From NCBI GenBank assembly GCA_017994815.1, contig JAGOJY010000007.1:60968-124967 (forward strand): DNA of 64,000 nucleotides, given 5' to 3'. Positions 45,177-57,414 of this stretch are shown here, one piece after another. Within the stretch, counting starts at the first letter, position 1. Every line of letters starts with the position of its first letter. Under the pieces are notes generated by a model. That model was not told the DNA's origin and ran no database searches. It saw nothing but the letters and a program-made list of their open reading frames with translations. Source of the DNA: Acidobacteriota bacterium (GTDB lineage Bacteria; Acidobacteriota; Polarisedimenticolia; J045). Made by a program: the position numbers and the translations under genes.

Positions 45177-46463
45177 ATGAGCGACCCGATCCCATCCGAG
45201 GCGTGGACCCAGGCCGGCTGGCTCGCCGCCATCGCCGGGGCGCTGGCGTTGCACGTCCTTCTGGCGATTGTCGTCGGCGCCGGGCGCACGCTTGGCTCGC
45301 TGGCGGCCGAGCGCCTGTCGGAGCAATCCGGGCTCAAGGACACGCTGGAGCCCGGATCGGCCAGCTTCACCGCGGTCGCCGGCGCGCGGCAGCTCGCGCT
45401 GCTCGCGGCGGTGGGCCTCGCCGGGTTCGCGCCGGTGCCGTGGGCCGGTGGCTGGACCGCCGCGGGCGCCGGGTTGGTCGCGCTCGTCGCCGGCTGGGCC
45501 GGCGAGGCGTTCCTCGCCCCGCGCGCGCCGGAGCGGATTCTGCGCGCCACGGCGCCGCTGGTGCGCCTTTTGGGCTTCCCGCTGCGGCCGGTCGTCGCGC
45601 CCTTGGCGAAGCTGCACGAGTCGTTCGTCGCCGCCACGCGCCGCGAGCGCGTGACCGCCGACGACGAGGTGCGCGAGGAAGCGATCGAAGAGTACCTGCG
45701 CGACGCCGAGGAGGAGGGTCTGATCGAGCAGGAGCAGGGCAAGCTCCTGCGCGAGGTCGTCGAGTTCGGCGACACCGTCGTGCGCGAGGTGATGACCCCG
45801 CGGACGAACATCGACGCCGTGCAGGCCGACGACACCGTGGCCGAGATGTACCGCGAGTTCGCGCGCTCGCGGCGCTCGCGCCTTCTGGTCCACGAGGGCG
45901 GGCTGGACCACGTCGTCGGCGTGATCGCGCTGCGCGACATCCTCGCGTACCTGTCCCCGGCGGCCAACGGCGTGCGGGCCCGCGACCTGATGCGGCCGGT
46001 CGCCGTGATCCCGTCCTCGAAGAACGTCCTCGAACTCCTGCGCGAGCTGCAGCAGGAACGCCAGCAGATCGCGGCGGTGGTGGACGAGTACGGCGGGACC
46101 GCCGGGCTGGTCACGCTGGAGGACCTGGTCGAGGAGATCGTCGGCGAGATCCGCGACGAGCACGAGCGCGACCAGGCGGTGCAGCTGGCGGAAGGCGGGT
46201 TCGTCGCCGACGGCTTGATGTCCATCGAGCAGCTCGAGCAGTTGCTCGACCGCGAGGTGCCGGCGGAGGGCGTCGAGACCGTGGGCGGGCTCGTGTTCAC
46301 CAAGCTCGGGCGGCTGCCGCGGGTCGGGGAGAAGGTGATGGTGGCGCCGAACCTGGAAATCGAGGTCGTGCGGATGCGCGGGCGGCGGATCGCCGCGGTC
46401 CGTGTCCACCCGGTCACGCCGTCCCCGGCCGCCCCGCCGGTCCCGACGCGGGGGGACCGGTGA
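45177..46463 (+). CDS. CNNM/CorC-type transporter protein (DUF21-like, CBS pair, CorC_HlyC)
   Basis: 428 residues. A hydrophobic N-terminal region (about 1-150) resembles a reduced DUF21 domain. It is followed by VREVMTPRTNIDAV and a second CBS (LMRPVAVIPSSKNV, VVDEYGGTAGLVTLEDLVEEIVGEI), then a CorC_HlyC domain (about 335-415; TVGGLVFTKLGRLPRVGE). Members export Mg2+ or Co2+ or sense them. The position between ybeY and era is highly conserved. The stop overlaps the era GTG. Confidence 0.9.
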   Translation: MSDPIPSEAWTQAGWLAAIAGALALHVLLAIVVGAGRTLGSLAAERLSEQSGLKDTLEPGSASFTAVAGARQLALLAAVGLAGFAPVPWAGGWTAAGAGLVALVAGWAGEAFLAPRAPERILRATAPLVRLLGFPLRPVVAPLAKLHESFVAATRRERVTADDEVREEAIEEYLRDAEEEGLIEQEQGKLLREVVEFGDTVVREVMTPRTNIDAVQADDTVAEMYREFARSRRSRLLVHEGGLDHVVGVIALRDILAYLSPAANGVRARDLMRPVAVIPSSKNVLELLRELQQERQQIAAVVDEYGGTAGLVTLEDLVEEIVGEIRDEHERDQAVQLAEGGFVADGLMSIEQLEQLLDREVPAEGVETVGGLVFTKLGRLPRVGEKVMVAPNLEIEVVRMRGRRIAAVRVHPVTPSPAAPPVPTRGDR

Positions 46464-47365
46464 GCGAGGCTCCGTTCCGCGCCGGGTTCGCGGCCATCAT
46501 CGGCCGCGCCAACGTCGGCAAGAGCACGCTGCTCAACCGGCTCGTCGGCGGCAAGGTCTCGATCGTCTCGCCCGTGCCGCAGACCACGCGCCACCGCGTG
46601 GTCGGCGTCTGCACGCTGCCGCAGGCGCAGGTCGCCTTCATCGACAGCCCCGGCTTCCACCGGCCGCAGCACCAGCTCGGCGAACTGCTGCTGGAGCGGG
46701 CGCGGCAGGTCGCCGGCGAAGCCGACCTCGTTTTGGTGGTCATCGACGCCGCGTCCGGCGTCGGCCCGGGCGACGAGTTCGTGCTGCAGATGCTCGACCC
46801 CGGCCGCGAGAAGCGCCCGTGCATCCTCGTGCCGAACAAGATCGACACGATGAACAAGGGCAAGCTCCTGCCGCTGATCGAGCGCGCCGTCGCCGACTGG
46901 AAGTTCCACGCCGTCGTCCCGGTCTCGGCCCTGACGGGCGAGAACTGCGACGAGCTGATGAAGACCGTGCTCGAGGTGCTCCCGGAAGGCCCGCCGCTGT
47001 TCCCGCCGGAGTTCGTCAGCGACCAGCCCGAGCGCAAGATCGTCGCCGAGATCGTCCGCGAGAAGCTCCTCGAGCGGTTGCGCCAGGAGGTGCCGCACGC
47101 CGTGGCGGTGCTGATCGAGCGCATGGAGCGGCGCGAGGACGGGCTGGTCGAGATCGACGCGCTGATCGTCGTCGAGCGCCCGTCGCAGAAGGGGATCGTC
47201 ATCGGCGCCAAGGGCCACATGCTCAAGGAGGTCGGCACCGCCGCCCGCCGCGAGCTGGAAGAGCGCCTCGGCGGGCAGGTGTTCCTCAAGCTCTGGGTCA
47301 AGGTCCGCGAGCACTGGCGCGACCGCGACGCCATCCTCCGCGAGCTCGACCTGTTCTCGTCCTGA
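46460..47365 (+). CDS. era: GTPase Era
   Basis: 301 residues: GTPase domain (G1 GRANVGKS, where most Era proteins have GRPNVGKS; G3 DSPG; G4 NKID) and KH domain (GIVIGAKGHMLKEVGTAARRELEERLGGQVFLKLWVKV). It binds the 3' end of 16S rRNA and helps 30S maturation. GTG at 46460 overlaps the CNNM stop. Confidence 0.96.
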   Translation: MSEAPFRAGFAAIIGRANVGKSTLLNRLVGGKVSIVSPVPQTTRHRVVGVCTLPQAQVAFIDSPGFHRPQHQLGELLLERARQVAGEADLVLVVIDAASGVGPGDEFVLQMLDPGREKRPCILVPNKIDTMNKGKLLPLIERAVADWKFHAVVPVSALTGENCDELMKTVLEVLPEGPPLFPPEFVSDQPERKIVAEIVREKLLERLRQEVPHAVAVLIERMERREDGLVEIDALIVVERPSQKGIVIGAKGHMLKEVGTAARRELEERLGGQVFLKLWVKVREHWRDRDAILRELDLFSS

Positions 47366-47621
47366 CACGTGGCGGGCCCGCGGCGGTCGGGAGGGCGAAA
47401 CCGAGAAGTCACCGGCGCGCGGCGGCACCCCGGTCCGGCCGGGACCGCCGGGAACCGCCGCGACGGCGGCGGACGCGGGCTGCTGTCCCCCGGCCGGCGT
47501 CCGGCCGAGGGTAGAATCTCCCGTTCCGGACAGCCCCCGTTCCCGGCCGGGCTCTCGGAAGAGAAGGACGGTGCAGGCTCGATCCCCGGCCGGAGCCGGA
47601 ATCCACCTGCGCGCTGACCCC

Positions 47622-48404
47622 ATGACGCGACACGAGGACGAGGCGATCGTGCTGGAGGTCCAGGAGAGAGGCGAGAGCGACCGCCGCGTCCTCATGATGG
47701 TTCGCAGCGGGGAACTCGTCCCGGCGCTCGCGCCCGCCGGCGCGCGCTCGCGCCAGCGCTTCGGCGGCGCGCTGCAGCCGGGCGCGCGGGTCCGCGCGCG
47801 CTGGACGGTCCGGCGCGAGGGCGCGGAGCCGGTGCTCGAGGAGGCGCAGCTGCTCGCGGCGCCGCCGGCCGGCGACCCGCTGGAGCGGCTGTACCTCGCC
47901 GCGCACGTGCTGGAGACGATCGGCGCCTTCGCGCGCGAGGGCGCGGTCGATCCCCCGTTGTACCGCCTGCTCGCGGCGGCGCTGGACGAGATCGCGCGCG
48001 GCGCGCCGGTGGACGCGCTGGCGCGCTACGTCGAGGCGTGGACGCTGCGGCTGGCCGGGCTCCTGCCCGAGGGGAGCGCGTGCGCCGAGTGCGGCGCGCC
48101 GCTCGCCGGGCGCCGCGTGGCTCTCGCCGCCGAGCGCGGCGTGTTCTGCTCGCGGCACATCCCGGCCGGCGCGCGCGTGCTCGGGCCGGGTGCCGCGGGC
48201 TGGCTCGAGGCCACGCGCCGCGCGGGGCCGGAGGCGCTCCCGGAGCTGGCCGCGGCGCACGCGGTGGAACTGGCGCGGGTGCTGGTGGACCTGGTCGTCT
48301 CGTTCACGGGCAAGCCGCTGCGGGCGTGGCCGGCGCTGGCCCGGCTGCGCGGCGGCGGCTGGACCGAGGACGAGCCCGTCCCCGGGGGTGGAGGAGCGTC
48401 GTGA
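47622..48404 (+). CDS. recO: DNA repair protein RecO
   Basis: 260 residues: N-terminal OB fold (DEAIVLEVQERGESDRRVLMMV), helical domain, and a zinc-finger segment (CAECGAPLAG, VFCSRH). It anneals SSB-coated DNA and loads RecA with RecR. ATG at 47622. The 256-bp gap upstream contains a -10-like TAGAAT (47512-47517) without a clear -35. The stop overlaps the glyQ GTG. Confidence 0.88.
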   Translation: MTRHEDEAIVLEVQERGESDRRVLMMVRSGELVPALAPAGARSRQRFGGALQPGARVRARWTVRREGAEPVLEEAQLLAAPPAGDPLERLYLAAHVLETIGAFAREGAVDPPLYRLLAAALDEIARGAPVDALARYVEAWTLRLAGLLPEGSACAECGAPLAGRRVALAAERGVFCSRHIPAGARVLGPGAAGWLEATRRAGPEALPELAAAHAVELARVLVDLVVSFTGKPLRAWPALARLRGGGWTEDEPVPGGGGAS

Positions 48405-49312
48405 ACGCGCGGATGACGCTGCAGGAGATGTACCTCGCGCTGTCCTCGTACTGGAGCGAGCAGGGCTGCGTGATCCACCAGCCGTTCGACCTGCCGGTCG
48501 GCGCGGGGACGATGCACCCCGAGACGTTCTTCCGCAGCCTCGGCCCCGAGCCGTGGCGCGTCGCCTACTGCCAGCCCTCGCGGCGCCCGGCGGACGGCCG
48601 CTACGCCGAGAACCCGATGCGGGTCTACGAGCACTTCCAGTACCAGGTGATCCTCAAGCCGTCGCCCGCCGACGTCCAGGACCTGTACCTGCGCTCTTTG
48701 GCCGCGCTCGGGATCCGCGCCGAGGTCCACGACATTCGCTTCGAGGAGGACAACTGGGAAGCGCCGACGCTCGGCGCGGCGGGGGTCGGCTGGCAGGTCA
48801 CGATGGACGGGATGGAGATCTCGCAGTTCACGTACTTCCAGGTCATGGGCGGGTTCGAGCTGAAGGTCGTCCCCGTCGAGCTGACGTACGGCCTCGAGCG
48901 GATCTGCATGTTCGTCAACGACATCCGCAACATCTTCGATATCCCGTGGGCCCGCGCGCCGTGGGCGCCGGGCGGGTTCGTCCCGTACCGGGCGCTGCGC
49001 GAGCGCGCCGAGCGCGAGCAGTCGGCGTACTCGTTCCAGCACGCCGACGTCGCCGAGCACCGCCGGCAGTTCGACAACGCCGAGGGCGAGGCGCTGCGGC
49101 TGCTCGAGCGCGTCGAGGGGCAGCGCGAGCCGCTGCTGATCCCGGCCTACGAGCGCGTCCTGGAGTGCTCGCACCTCTTCAACGTGCTCGACGCGCGCGG
49201 CGCGCTCTCGGTGACGGAGCGCGCGGCGATGATCCAGCGCATCCGGCGCATGGCGGTAGCCTGCGCGAAGACGTACCTCGCGGCCGGCGGGACCGGGGAG
49301 GCCGCCGCATGA
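48401..49312 (+). CDS. glyQ: Glycyl-tRNA synthetase alpha subunit
   Basis: 303 residues, class II. MTLQEMYLALSSYWSEQGCVIHQPFD, GTMHPETFFRSLGPEPWRVAYCQPSRRPADGRY and MDGMEISQFTYFQVMGG are diagnostic. GGAGGAG precedes the GTG at 48401; an ATG at 48413 is an alternative. The stop overlaps the glyS ATG. Confidence 0.97.
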   Translation: MNARMTLQEMYLALSSYWSEQGCVIHQPFDLPVGAGTMHPETFFRSLGPEPWRVAYCQPSRRPADGRYAENPMRVYEHFQYQVILKPSPADVQDLYLRSLAALGIRAEVHDIRFEEDNWEAPTLGAAGVGWQVTMDGMEISQFTYFQVMGGFELKVVPVELTYGLERICMFVNDIRNIFDIPWARAPWAPGGFVPYRALRERAEREQSAYSFQHADVAEHRRQFDNAEGEALRLLERVEGQREPLLIPAYERVLECSHLFNVLDARGALSVTERAAMIQRIRRMAVACAKTYLAAGGTGEAAA

Positions 49313-51462
49313 GCAGCCGGGTGGACTTGCTCGTCGAGCTCGGCTGCGAGGAGATCCCGGCGCGGATGCTGGCGGGAGCCGCCGCCGACCTGGCGCGGAT
49401 CGTCGTCGAGGCGCTGGACCGCGCGAGTCTCGCGCACGGCGCGGCGCGCGAGTTCTGGACCCCGCGCCGGCTCGCGGTGCTCGTGGCGCAGTGCGCCGCG
49501 ACCACGCCCGAGCGCGAGGAGCTGCTGCTCGGGCCGCCGGCGAGCGCCGCCTGGGACGCCGGGGGGCTCCCGACGCGCGCCGCGGAGGGGTTCGCGCGCA
49601 AGCACGGCCGCTCGGGCGCGGACCTCGAGCGCGTCCCCGGCGAGCGCGGCGAGTACGCCGCGCTGCGGGTCCGTCGCGGCGGCCAGCCGCTCGGCGCGAT
49701 CGTCGCGGCCGACCTGCCGGCGGCGATCGCGCGGATGACGTCCCCCAAGACGATGCGCTGGGGCGACGGCGAGCAGCGCTTCGTGCGCCCCGTGCACTGG
49801 GTGGTCGCGCTGGCCGGCGCGGAGGTGGTGCCGCTGGTCGTGTTCGGCGTGCCGGCCGACCGCCGCACGGCCGGACACCGCGCGCTCGCGCCGGGCCTGC
49901 ACGACGTGGCAAGCGCGGGGGAGTGGGAAGCGGTCCTCGAAGGCGCCGGCGTCGTCGCCGACCCTGCGCGCCGCCGCGCGACGCTGCGCGAGGCGCTGGC
50001 GCGAGCGTCCGCGGAATTCGGCGCCAGCCTGGTCGACGACGAGGAACTGCTCGACGAGTCGGTCGGGATCGTGGAGTTCCCGGGCGTCCAGCGCGGCTCG
50101 TTCGACGAGCGCTTCGTCCGCGAGCTGCCCGCGGAGGTCCTGCGGACCTGCCTCAAGCACCACCAGAAGGCGTTCAGCCTCGCGCGCGACGGCGCCGCGG
50201 CCCCCGGGTTCGCCGTGGCCGTCAACCGGCCGGACGACCCGGAGGGGCACGTCCGCCGCGGGCACGAGTGGGTCGTCTCGGGGCGACTGGAAGACGCGCT
50301 GTTCTTCTGGAGCGAGGACCGCAAGCGCCCGCTCGCCGCGCGCCTGCCGCAGCTCGCGGGCGTCGTGTTCCAGAAGGAGCTGGGCACGTACGCGGCCAAG
50401 ACCGTGCGCGTCACGGCGCTGGCCCGCGAACTCGCCGTGCGGGCCGGGCTCGACGGGCAGCAGCAGGCCTGGGCCGAGCGCGCCGCGCTCTTGGCGCGCT
50501 GCGATCTGGTCACGGGGCTGGTCGGCGAGTTCCCGGAACTGCAGGGCGTGGCCGGCGGGCTGTTCGCGCGCGCGGACGGCGAGGACGCGCCGGTGTGCCG
50601 CGCGGTGTACCAACTCTACGTGCCCGCGTCGGCCGACGGCCCGCTCCCGGACGGCGACCTCGCGCGCCTGCTCGGCCTCGCGGACCGGATCGACACCCTG
50701 GCCGGCTGCTTCGCCGTCGGCGTCGTGCCGTCGGGGAGCCGCGACCCGTTCTCGCTGCGCCGCGCCGGGACGGTCGCGGTGCGACTCGCGCGGCACCTGC
50801 CGTGGCTCGACCTGGCGTGGCTCGCCCGCCGGGCGCTGGAGGGGTACGCCGGCGGGGATGCCGGCGCCGACCTGCGCGCCCGCGCCGGCGAGGCGGTCCC
50901 GGCCCTCTTGGAGTTCCTGTTCGAGCGCTTCGCCGCGGTCGCCGGCCGCTGGATCCCCGGCGCACGCTACGACGAGATCGCCGCGGTGCGCGCCTTCGCC
51001 AGCGGGAGCTTCGTCGTCGCCGACCTCTACGCGCGCGTCGAGGCGCTGGCGCGGTTCCGCGCGAGCGAGGACTTCTACGCGTTGGCCGCCGCCAGCAAGC
51101 GCATCCGCAACATCCTGGCCCAGGCCGCCGAGCGCGGCGAGGCGGTGGCGCCGGGCGCGGCGCAGGAAAGCGCGCCGCGCGAGGCGGAGGAACGCGAACT
51201 CGCGGCGGCGGTCGCCGGGACGGACCTCGCCGCGTTCGCGTCGTACGAGGAGAAGCTGGCGGCGCTGGCGCGGCTGCGCCCGGCGGTGGATCGTTTCTTC
51301 GATCGCGTGCTGGTGATGGACCCCGACACCGCGCTGCGCCGCGCGCGGCTCGGCCTGTTGGCGCGCCTGTCGGAGCTGACCCGCGGCGTGGTGGACATGT
51401 CGGAGATCGTGGTCGAGGGTGCGAAAGGACAGGCTGCCCCGGCGCCGGAGGTGCCCGAGTAG
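49309..51462 (+). CDS. glyS: Glycyl-tRNA synthetase beta subunit
   Basis: 717 residues. LLVELGCEEIPARML, TPRRLAVLV, MTSPKTMRWGDGEQRFVRPVHWVVAL, LKHHQKAFSL, FQKELGTYAAKTVRV, PSGSRDPFSLRRAG and a C-terminal DALR-like anticodon domain (ASKRIRNILAQA) mark GlyS. It forms an alpha2beta2 enzyme with GlyQ. GGGGAGG lies before the ATG. Confidence 0.97.
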   Translation: MSSRVDLLVELGCEEIPARMLAGAAADLARIVVEALDRASLAHGAAREFWTPRRLAVLVAQCAATTPEREELLLGPPASAAWDAGGLPTRAAEGFARKHGRSGADLERVPGERGEYAALRVRRGGQPLGAIVAADLPAAIARMTSPKTMRWGDGEQRFVRPVHWVVALAGAEVVPLVVFGVPADRRTAGHRALAPGLHDVASAGEWEAVLEGAGVVADPARRRATLREALARASAEFGASLVDDEELLDESVGIVEFPGVQRGSFDERFVRELPAEVLRTCLKHHQKAFSLARDGAAAPGFAVAVNRPDDPEGHVRRGHEWVVSGRLEDALFFWSEDRKRPLAARLPQLAGVVFQKELGTYAAKTVRVTALARELAVRAGLDGQQQAWAERAALLARCDLVTGLVGEFPELQGVAGGLFARADGEDAPVCRAVYQLYVPASADGPLPDGDLARLLGLADRIDTLAGCFAVGVVPSGSRDPFSLRRAGTVAVRLARHLPWLDLAWLARRALEGYAGGDAGADLRARAGEAVPALLEFLFERFAAVAGRWIPGARYDEIAAVRAFASGSFVVADLYARVEALARFRASEDFYALAAASKRIRNILAQAAERGEAVAPGAAQESAPREAEERELAAAVAGTDLAAFASYEEKLAALARLRPAVDRFFDRVLVMDPDTALRRARLGLLARLSELTRGVVDMSEIVVEGAKGQAAPAPEVPE

Positions 51463-51538
51463 CTGGTCCCGGAGTTGCTGGCGCACGCCGCGCAGCGTGC
51501 AGATCAACGCGCGAGTTCGCGCTTGGGACGGAGAACGC

Positions 51539-54277
<2,739 letters not shown>

Positions 54278-54282
54278 CGGCC

Positions 54283-54324
54283 GGACAGGTGGAACACCCT
54301 GGGGGGCAGGTGGGCCACCTGTCC
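54283..54324. repeat. Palindromic element with alternative stems between ppdK and the PIN-PhoH gene
   Basis: GGACAGGTGG (54283-54292) pairs perfectly with CCACCTGTCC (54315-54324). CAGGTGG (54307-54313), a direct copy of part of the first arm, pairs with CCACCTG (54315-54321) across 1 nt. The element fills most of the 61-bp gap and could be the ppdK terminator or a short interspersed palindrome. Confidence 0.5.
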
Positions 54325-54338
54325 CCGGCGGGACCCTC

Positions 54339-55658
54339 ATGAACAAGACCTTCGTCCTCGACACCAACGTCCTGCTCCACGACCCGGACAGCCTGTTCCG
54401 GTTCGCGGACAACAACGTCGTCATCCCGATCTCGGTCATCGAGGAGGTGGACCGCTTCAAGAAGGAGCTGACCGAGGTCGGGCGCAACGCGCGCGCGATG
54501 TCGCGGCACCTCGACCGGTTCCGCGAGGAGCAGGGGCACCTGATCGACGGCGTGCCGACCCCCGGCGGCGGCACGCTCAGGATCCACCTCGGCGTGACGG
54601 CTCCCGGCGATTTCCCGTTCCTCGAGAACCCGCGCACCGCCGACATGCGGATCCTCGCGCTGGCGTGGGAGCTGTCGCGCACGCACCCGCCGGTGGTCTT
54701 CATCACCAAGGACACCAACCTCAGGATCAAGGCCGACGCGATCGGCGTGAAGGCCGAGGACTACCGGGAGAGCACCGGGGCGATCAACCCCGACGCGCTG
54801 ACGTACCAGGAGGTCGGCATCGCGCGCGAGCCGCTGGACCGGCTGTTCGCCGAGCGCGCGCTGGCCGTCGCGGACAGCGGGATCGCGGACCCCGGCCCCA
54901 ACGCGCTGCTGATGCTGCGGGACAGCGGCGACCCGCAGCACAGCGCCCTCGCGCGGCGCAAGCCGCGCGAGGCGGTGCTGGTGCCGATCGCGCAGCCGAA
55001 GGCGGTCTCCGGGATCAAGGCCCGCAACGTCGAGCAGAAGTTCGCCCTCGACCTGCTCCTCGACCGCGAGGTGTCGCTGGTGTGCCTGGTGGGCAAGGCC
55101 GGCACGGGCAAGACCTTGCTGGCGCTCGCGGCGGGGCTGCTCCAGACCGTCGAGAAGCCCTCCTACCGGCGGCTGGTGGTGGCGCGGCCGATCTACCCGA
55201 TGGGGCGCGACCTCGGTTACCTCCCCGGCGACATGGACGAGAAGCTCCGTCCCTGGATGCAGCCGATCTTCGACAACCTGGAGTTCCTGCTCGGCGAGTT
55301 CGGGTCGGCCGGACCCGACGGGCACCCGATCGAGCAGCTGATGGACCGCGGGCTCCTGGAGATCGAGGCCCTGACGTACATCCGGGGCCGCTCGCTGCCG
55401 CGCCAGTTCATGATCGTGGACGAGGCCCAGAACCTGACCCCGCACGAGGTGAAGACGGTGATCACGCGCGCCGGCGAGGACACCAAGGTCGTCCTGACCG
55501 GCGACCCGGACCAGATCGACAACCCGTACGTGGACGCCGCGTCCAACGGGCTGTCGTACGCCGCCCAGCGGCTCCGCGGGGAGGCCCTCGCCGGCACGGT
55601 CTTCCTGAGCCGGGGCGAGCGCTCGGCGCTCGCCGAAATGGCCGCGGACCGGCTGTAA
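54339..55658 (+). CDS. PIN-domain/PhoH-domain ATPase (PhoH2/YlaK type)
   Basis: 439 residues. The PIN ribonuclease domain (about 1-150) has acidic residues in FVLDTNVLLHD, SVIEEVDRFK and FITKDTNLRIKA. The PhoH ATPase domain (about 225-430) has Walker A VGKAGTGKT and FMIVDEAQNLTPHEVKTVITR. Fused PIN-PhoH proteins unwind and cleave RNA. ATG at 54339, preceded by weak ribosome-site sequence. Confidence 0.93.
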   Translation: MNKTFVLDTNVLLHDPDSLFRFADNNVVIPISVIEEVDRFKKELTEVGRNARAMSRHLDRFREEQGHLIDGVPTPGGGTLRIHLGVTAPGDFPFLENPRTADMRILALAWELSRTHPPVVFITKDTNLRIKADAIGVKAEDYRESTGAINPDALTYQEVGIAREPLDRLFAERALAVADSGIADPGPNALLMLRDSGDPQHSALARRKPREAVLVPIAQPKAVSGIKARNVEQKFALDLLLDREVSLVCLVGKAGTGKTLLALAAGLLQTVEKPSYRRLVVARPIYPMGRDLGYLPGDMDEKLRPWMQPIFDNLEFLLGEFGSAGPDGHPIEQLMDRGLLEIEALTYIRGRSLPRQFMIVDEAQNLTPHEVKTVITRAGEDTKVVLTGDPDQIDNPYVDAASNGLSYAAQRLRGEALAGTVFLSRGERSALAEMAADRL

Positions 55659-55702
55659 TGCGCACGCCGGAATCCTCGCCCGGGACGAACCTGTCAGACA
55701 TA

Positions 55703-55731
55703 TTGACGGTACGGGGGGGCGCTGCTAAGGT
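55703..55731 (+). promoter_or_regulatory. Candidate sigma-70 promoter for the DksA/TraR-like gene
   Basis: TTGACG (55703-55708), 17-bp spacer, TAAGGT (55726-55731). The predicted start near 55738 gives a 40-nt leader to the ATG at 55778. Confidence 0.55.
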
Positions 55732-55777
55732 CTCCCATTTCCGGGCCGGCGATCGCGTCCGGCGATGAGGGTCGCGA

Positions 55778-56179
55778 ATGAGGAAGCGCGAGCGCGAACG
55801 GTTCCACAAGCTGCTGGACCAGAAGCGGCAGGCGCTCCTGGCGCGCTCGGCGCGGACGGCGGACGAGGGTCGCGAGGTCGTGCCCGAGGGCGGCGAGGAT
55901 TACGTGGACGACGCCGTCACGCACTACACGCGCGAGTTCCTGCTGTCGCTGTCGGACCTCGAGCGGCGCCAGCTGATGCTGGTCGAGGAGGCGCTGGTCC
56001 GGCTGCGGGAGCACACGTTCGGCGAGTGCTTGATGTGCGGCGAGGAGGTCGGACAGAAGCGGCTGGAGGCGATCCCATGGGCCCGCTACTGCGTGCAGTG
56101 CCAGGAGCTGGCCGAACGGGAAGAACTCGCGCAAAGCGTCCATGTTCGCGATATCGCGACCGAGGAAGAAGAGGAGTGA
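55778..56179 (+). CDS. DksA/TraR-type C4 zinc-finger protein
   Basis: 133 residues: N-terminal helices (FHKLLDQKRQALLARSART), a second coiled-coil helix (LLSLSDLERRQLMLVEEALVRL) and a four-cysteine finger (CLMCGEEVGQKRLEAIPWARYCVQC). DksA-family proteins enter the RNA polymerase secondary channel and modulate initiation with ppGpp. The acidic coiled-coil tip Asp pair of E. coli DksA is not clearly conserved, so it may be a different subfamily. An acidic tail ends the protein. Confidence 0.88.
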   Translation: MRKRERERFHKLLDQKRQALLARSARTADEGREVVPEGGEDYVDDAVTHYTREFLLSLSDLERRQLMLVEEALVRLREHTFGECLMCGEEVGQKRLEAIPWARYCVQCQELAEREELAQSVHVRDIATEEEEE

Positions 56180-56222
56180 CCCGCCGGGGCGGCGCGTCGC
56201 GGCCCGCCCCCCGAACAGGCCC

Positions 56223-57407
56223 GTGGCCGTGACCGGGTCGGTCGTCGTCGACGGCCGGGGCGCCCGCCGGGCGCGCCGCGGCCATCCCTGGATCCACGCC
56301 GACTGCGTCGTCGAGACGGACGGGGCCTGCGAGGCCGGCGACATCGTTCGCGTCCTCGACCGCGACGGCCGGACCTGCTGCTGGGCCGCCTGGTCGCCGT
56401 CATCGTGGATCGCCCTGCGCCGCGTGAGCCGCGGGCACGACCCGGGCGACCCGGCGTTCTGGTCGCGGCGACTCGCCGCGGCCGTCGCGCGGCGCGGGTC
56501 CGCCGCGGGGGAGCCCGGCGGCTGCGTGCGCCTGCTGCACGCGGACGCCGACGGCTTCCCGGGGCTGACGATCGACCGCTACGGCCCGCACCTCGTCGCC
56601 CAGCCGACGACCGCGTGGGCCGACCGCAGCGTGCCGGCGATCGCCGTGGAGCTGGCGCAGGCCGTCGGCGCGACGAGCTGCCTCTTGCGCAACGACGTCG
56701 CCATCCGCGAGCGGGAGGGGCTTCCGCTCGGCGTCGCCCCGCTGTTCGGCGACACGCCGGAGGAGGTCGAGGTCCGCGAAGCCGGGCTGCCGCGCTTCGT
56801 CGCGTTGCGCTCCGGGCACAAGACCGGCCTCTACCTGGACCAGCAGGAGAACCACCGCGCGGCGCCCGGCTGGCTGGCCGGGCGCGTCCTCGACCTGTTC
56901 TGCGGCGAGGGCGGGTTCACCGTGCCGCTGGCGGTCGCCGGTTGCCGCGTCGTCGCCGTGGACCAGGGTCACGAGGTCCTCGAGCGCGGCGAGCGGGCGG
57001 CGCTCGCGAACGGCGTCGCCGAGCGCGTGGAGTGGCTGCACGGCAACGTCTTCGACGTCCTCGCCGAGTGGGACCGGGCCGGCGAGCGCTTCGACGCGAT
57101 CGTGCTCGACCCGCCGCCGTTCGCGCGGCGGCGCGCCGAGTCGGGCGGCGCGGAGCGCGGCCACCGCGACCTGCACCGCCGGGCCCTGCGCATGCTCCGC
57201 GACGGGGGGCGCCTGCTGAGCTTCTCCTGCTCGTTCCACGTGACCCCGGCCGACTTCGAGCAATCCGCGCGCGACGGCGCCGAAGAGGCCGGGACGGCGG
57301 TCCGGGTGTTGTCACGGCCGGGCGCCGCGGCGGATCATCCGGAGCTGCTGGAACTGCCGGAGAGCCGCTACCTCAAGGGGCTGCTCCTGGAACGGCGGGA
57401 CGACTGA
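56223..57407 (+). CDS. RlmI-like 23S rRNA (cytosine-C5) methyltransferase
   Basis: 394 residues from a GTG at 56223. An N-terminal PUA-like domain (about 1-75; GRGARRARRGHPWIHADCV) is followed by an EEHEEH-type linker domain and a Rossmann methyltransferase domain (SAM motif VLDLFCGEGGFTVPLA, catalytic-region VLDPPPFARRR, SFSCSFHVT). It matches the RlmI/RlmK-type family that methylates 23S rRNA. GTG at 56229 is an alternative. Eight bp before the giant envelope gene. Confidence 0.88.
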   Translation: MAVTGSVVVDGRGARRARRGHPWIHADCVVETDGACEAGDIVRVLDRDGRTCCWAAWSPSSWIALRRVSRGHDPGDPAFWSRRLAAAVARRGSAAGEPGGCVRLLHADADGFPGLTIDRYGPHLVAQPTTAWADRSVPAIAVELAQAVGATSCLLRNDVAIREREGLPLGVAPLFGDTPEEVEVREAGLPRFVALRSGHKTGLYLDQQENHRAAPGWLAGRVLDLFCGEGGFTVPLAVAGCRVVAVDQGHEVLERGERAALANGVAERVEWLHGNVFDVLAEWDRAGERFDAIVLDPPPFARRRAESGGAERGHRDLHRRALRMLRDGGRLLSFSCSFHVTPADFEQSARDGAEEAGTAVRVLSRPGAAADHPELLELPESRYLKGLLLERRDD

Positions 57408-57414
57408 GGCCGAG

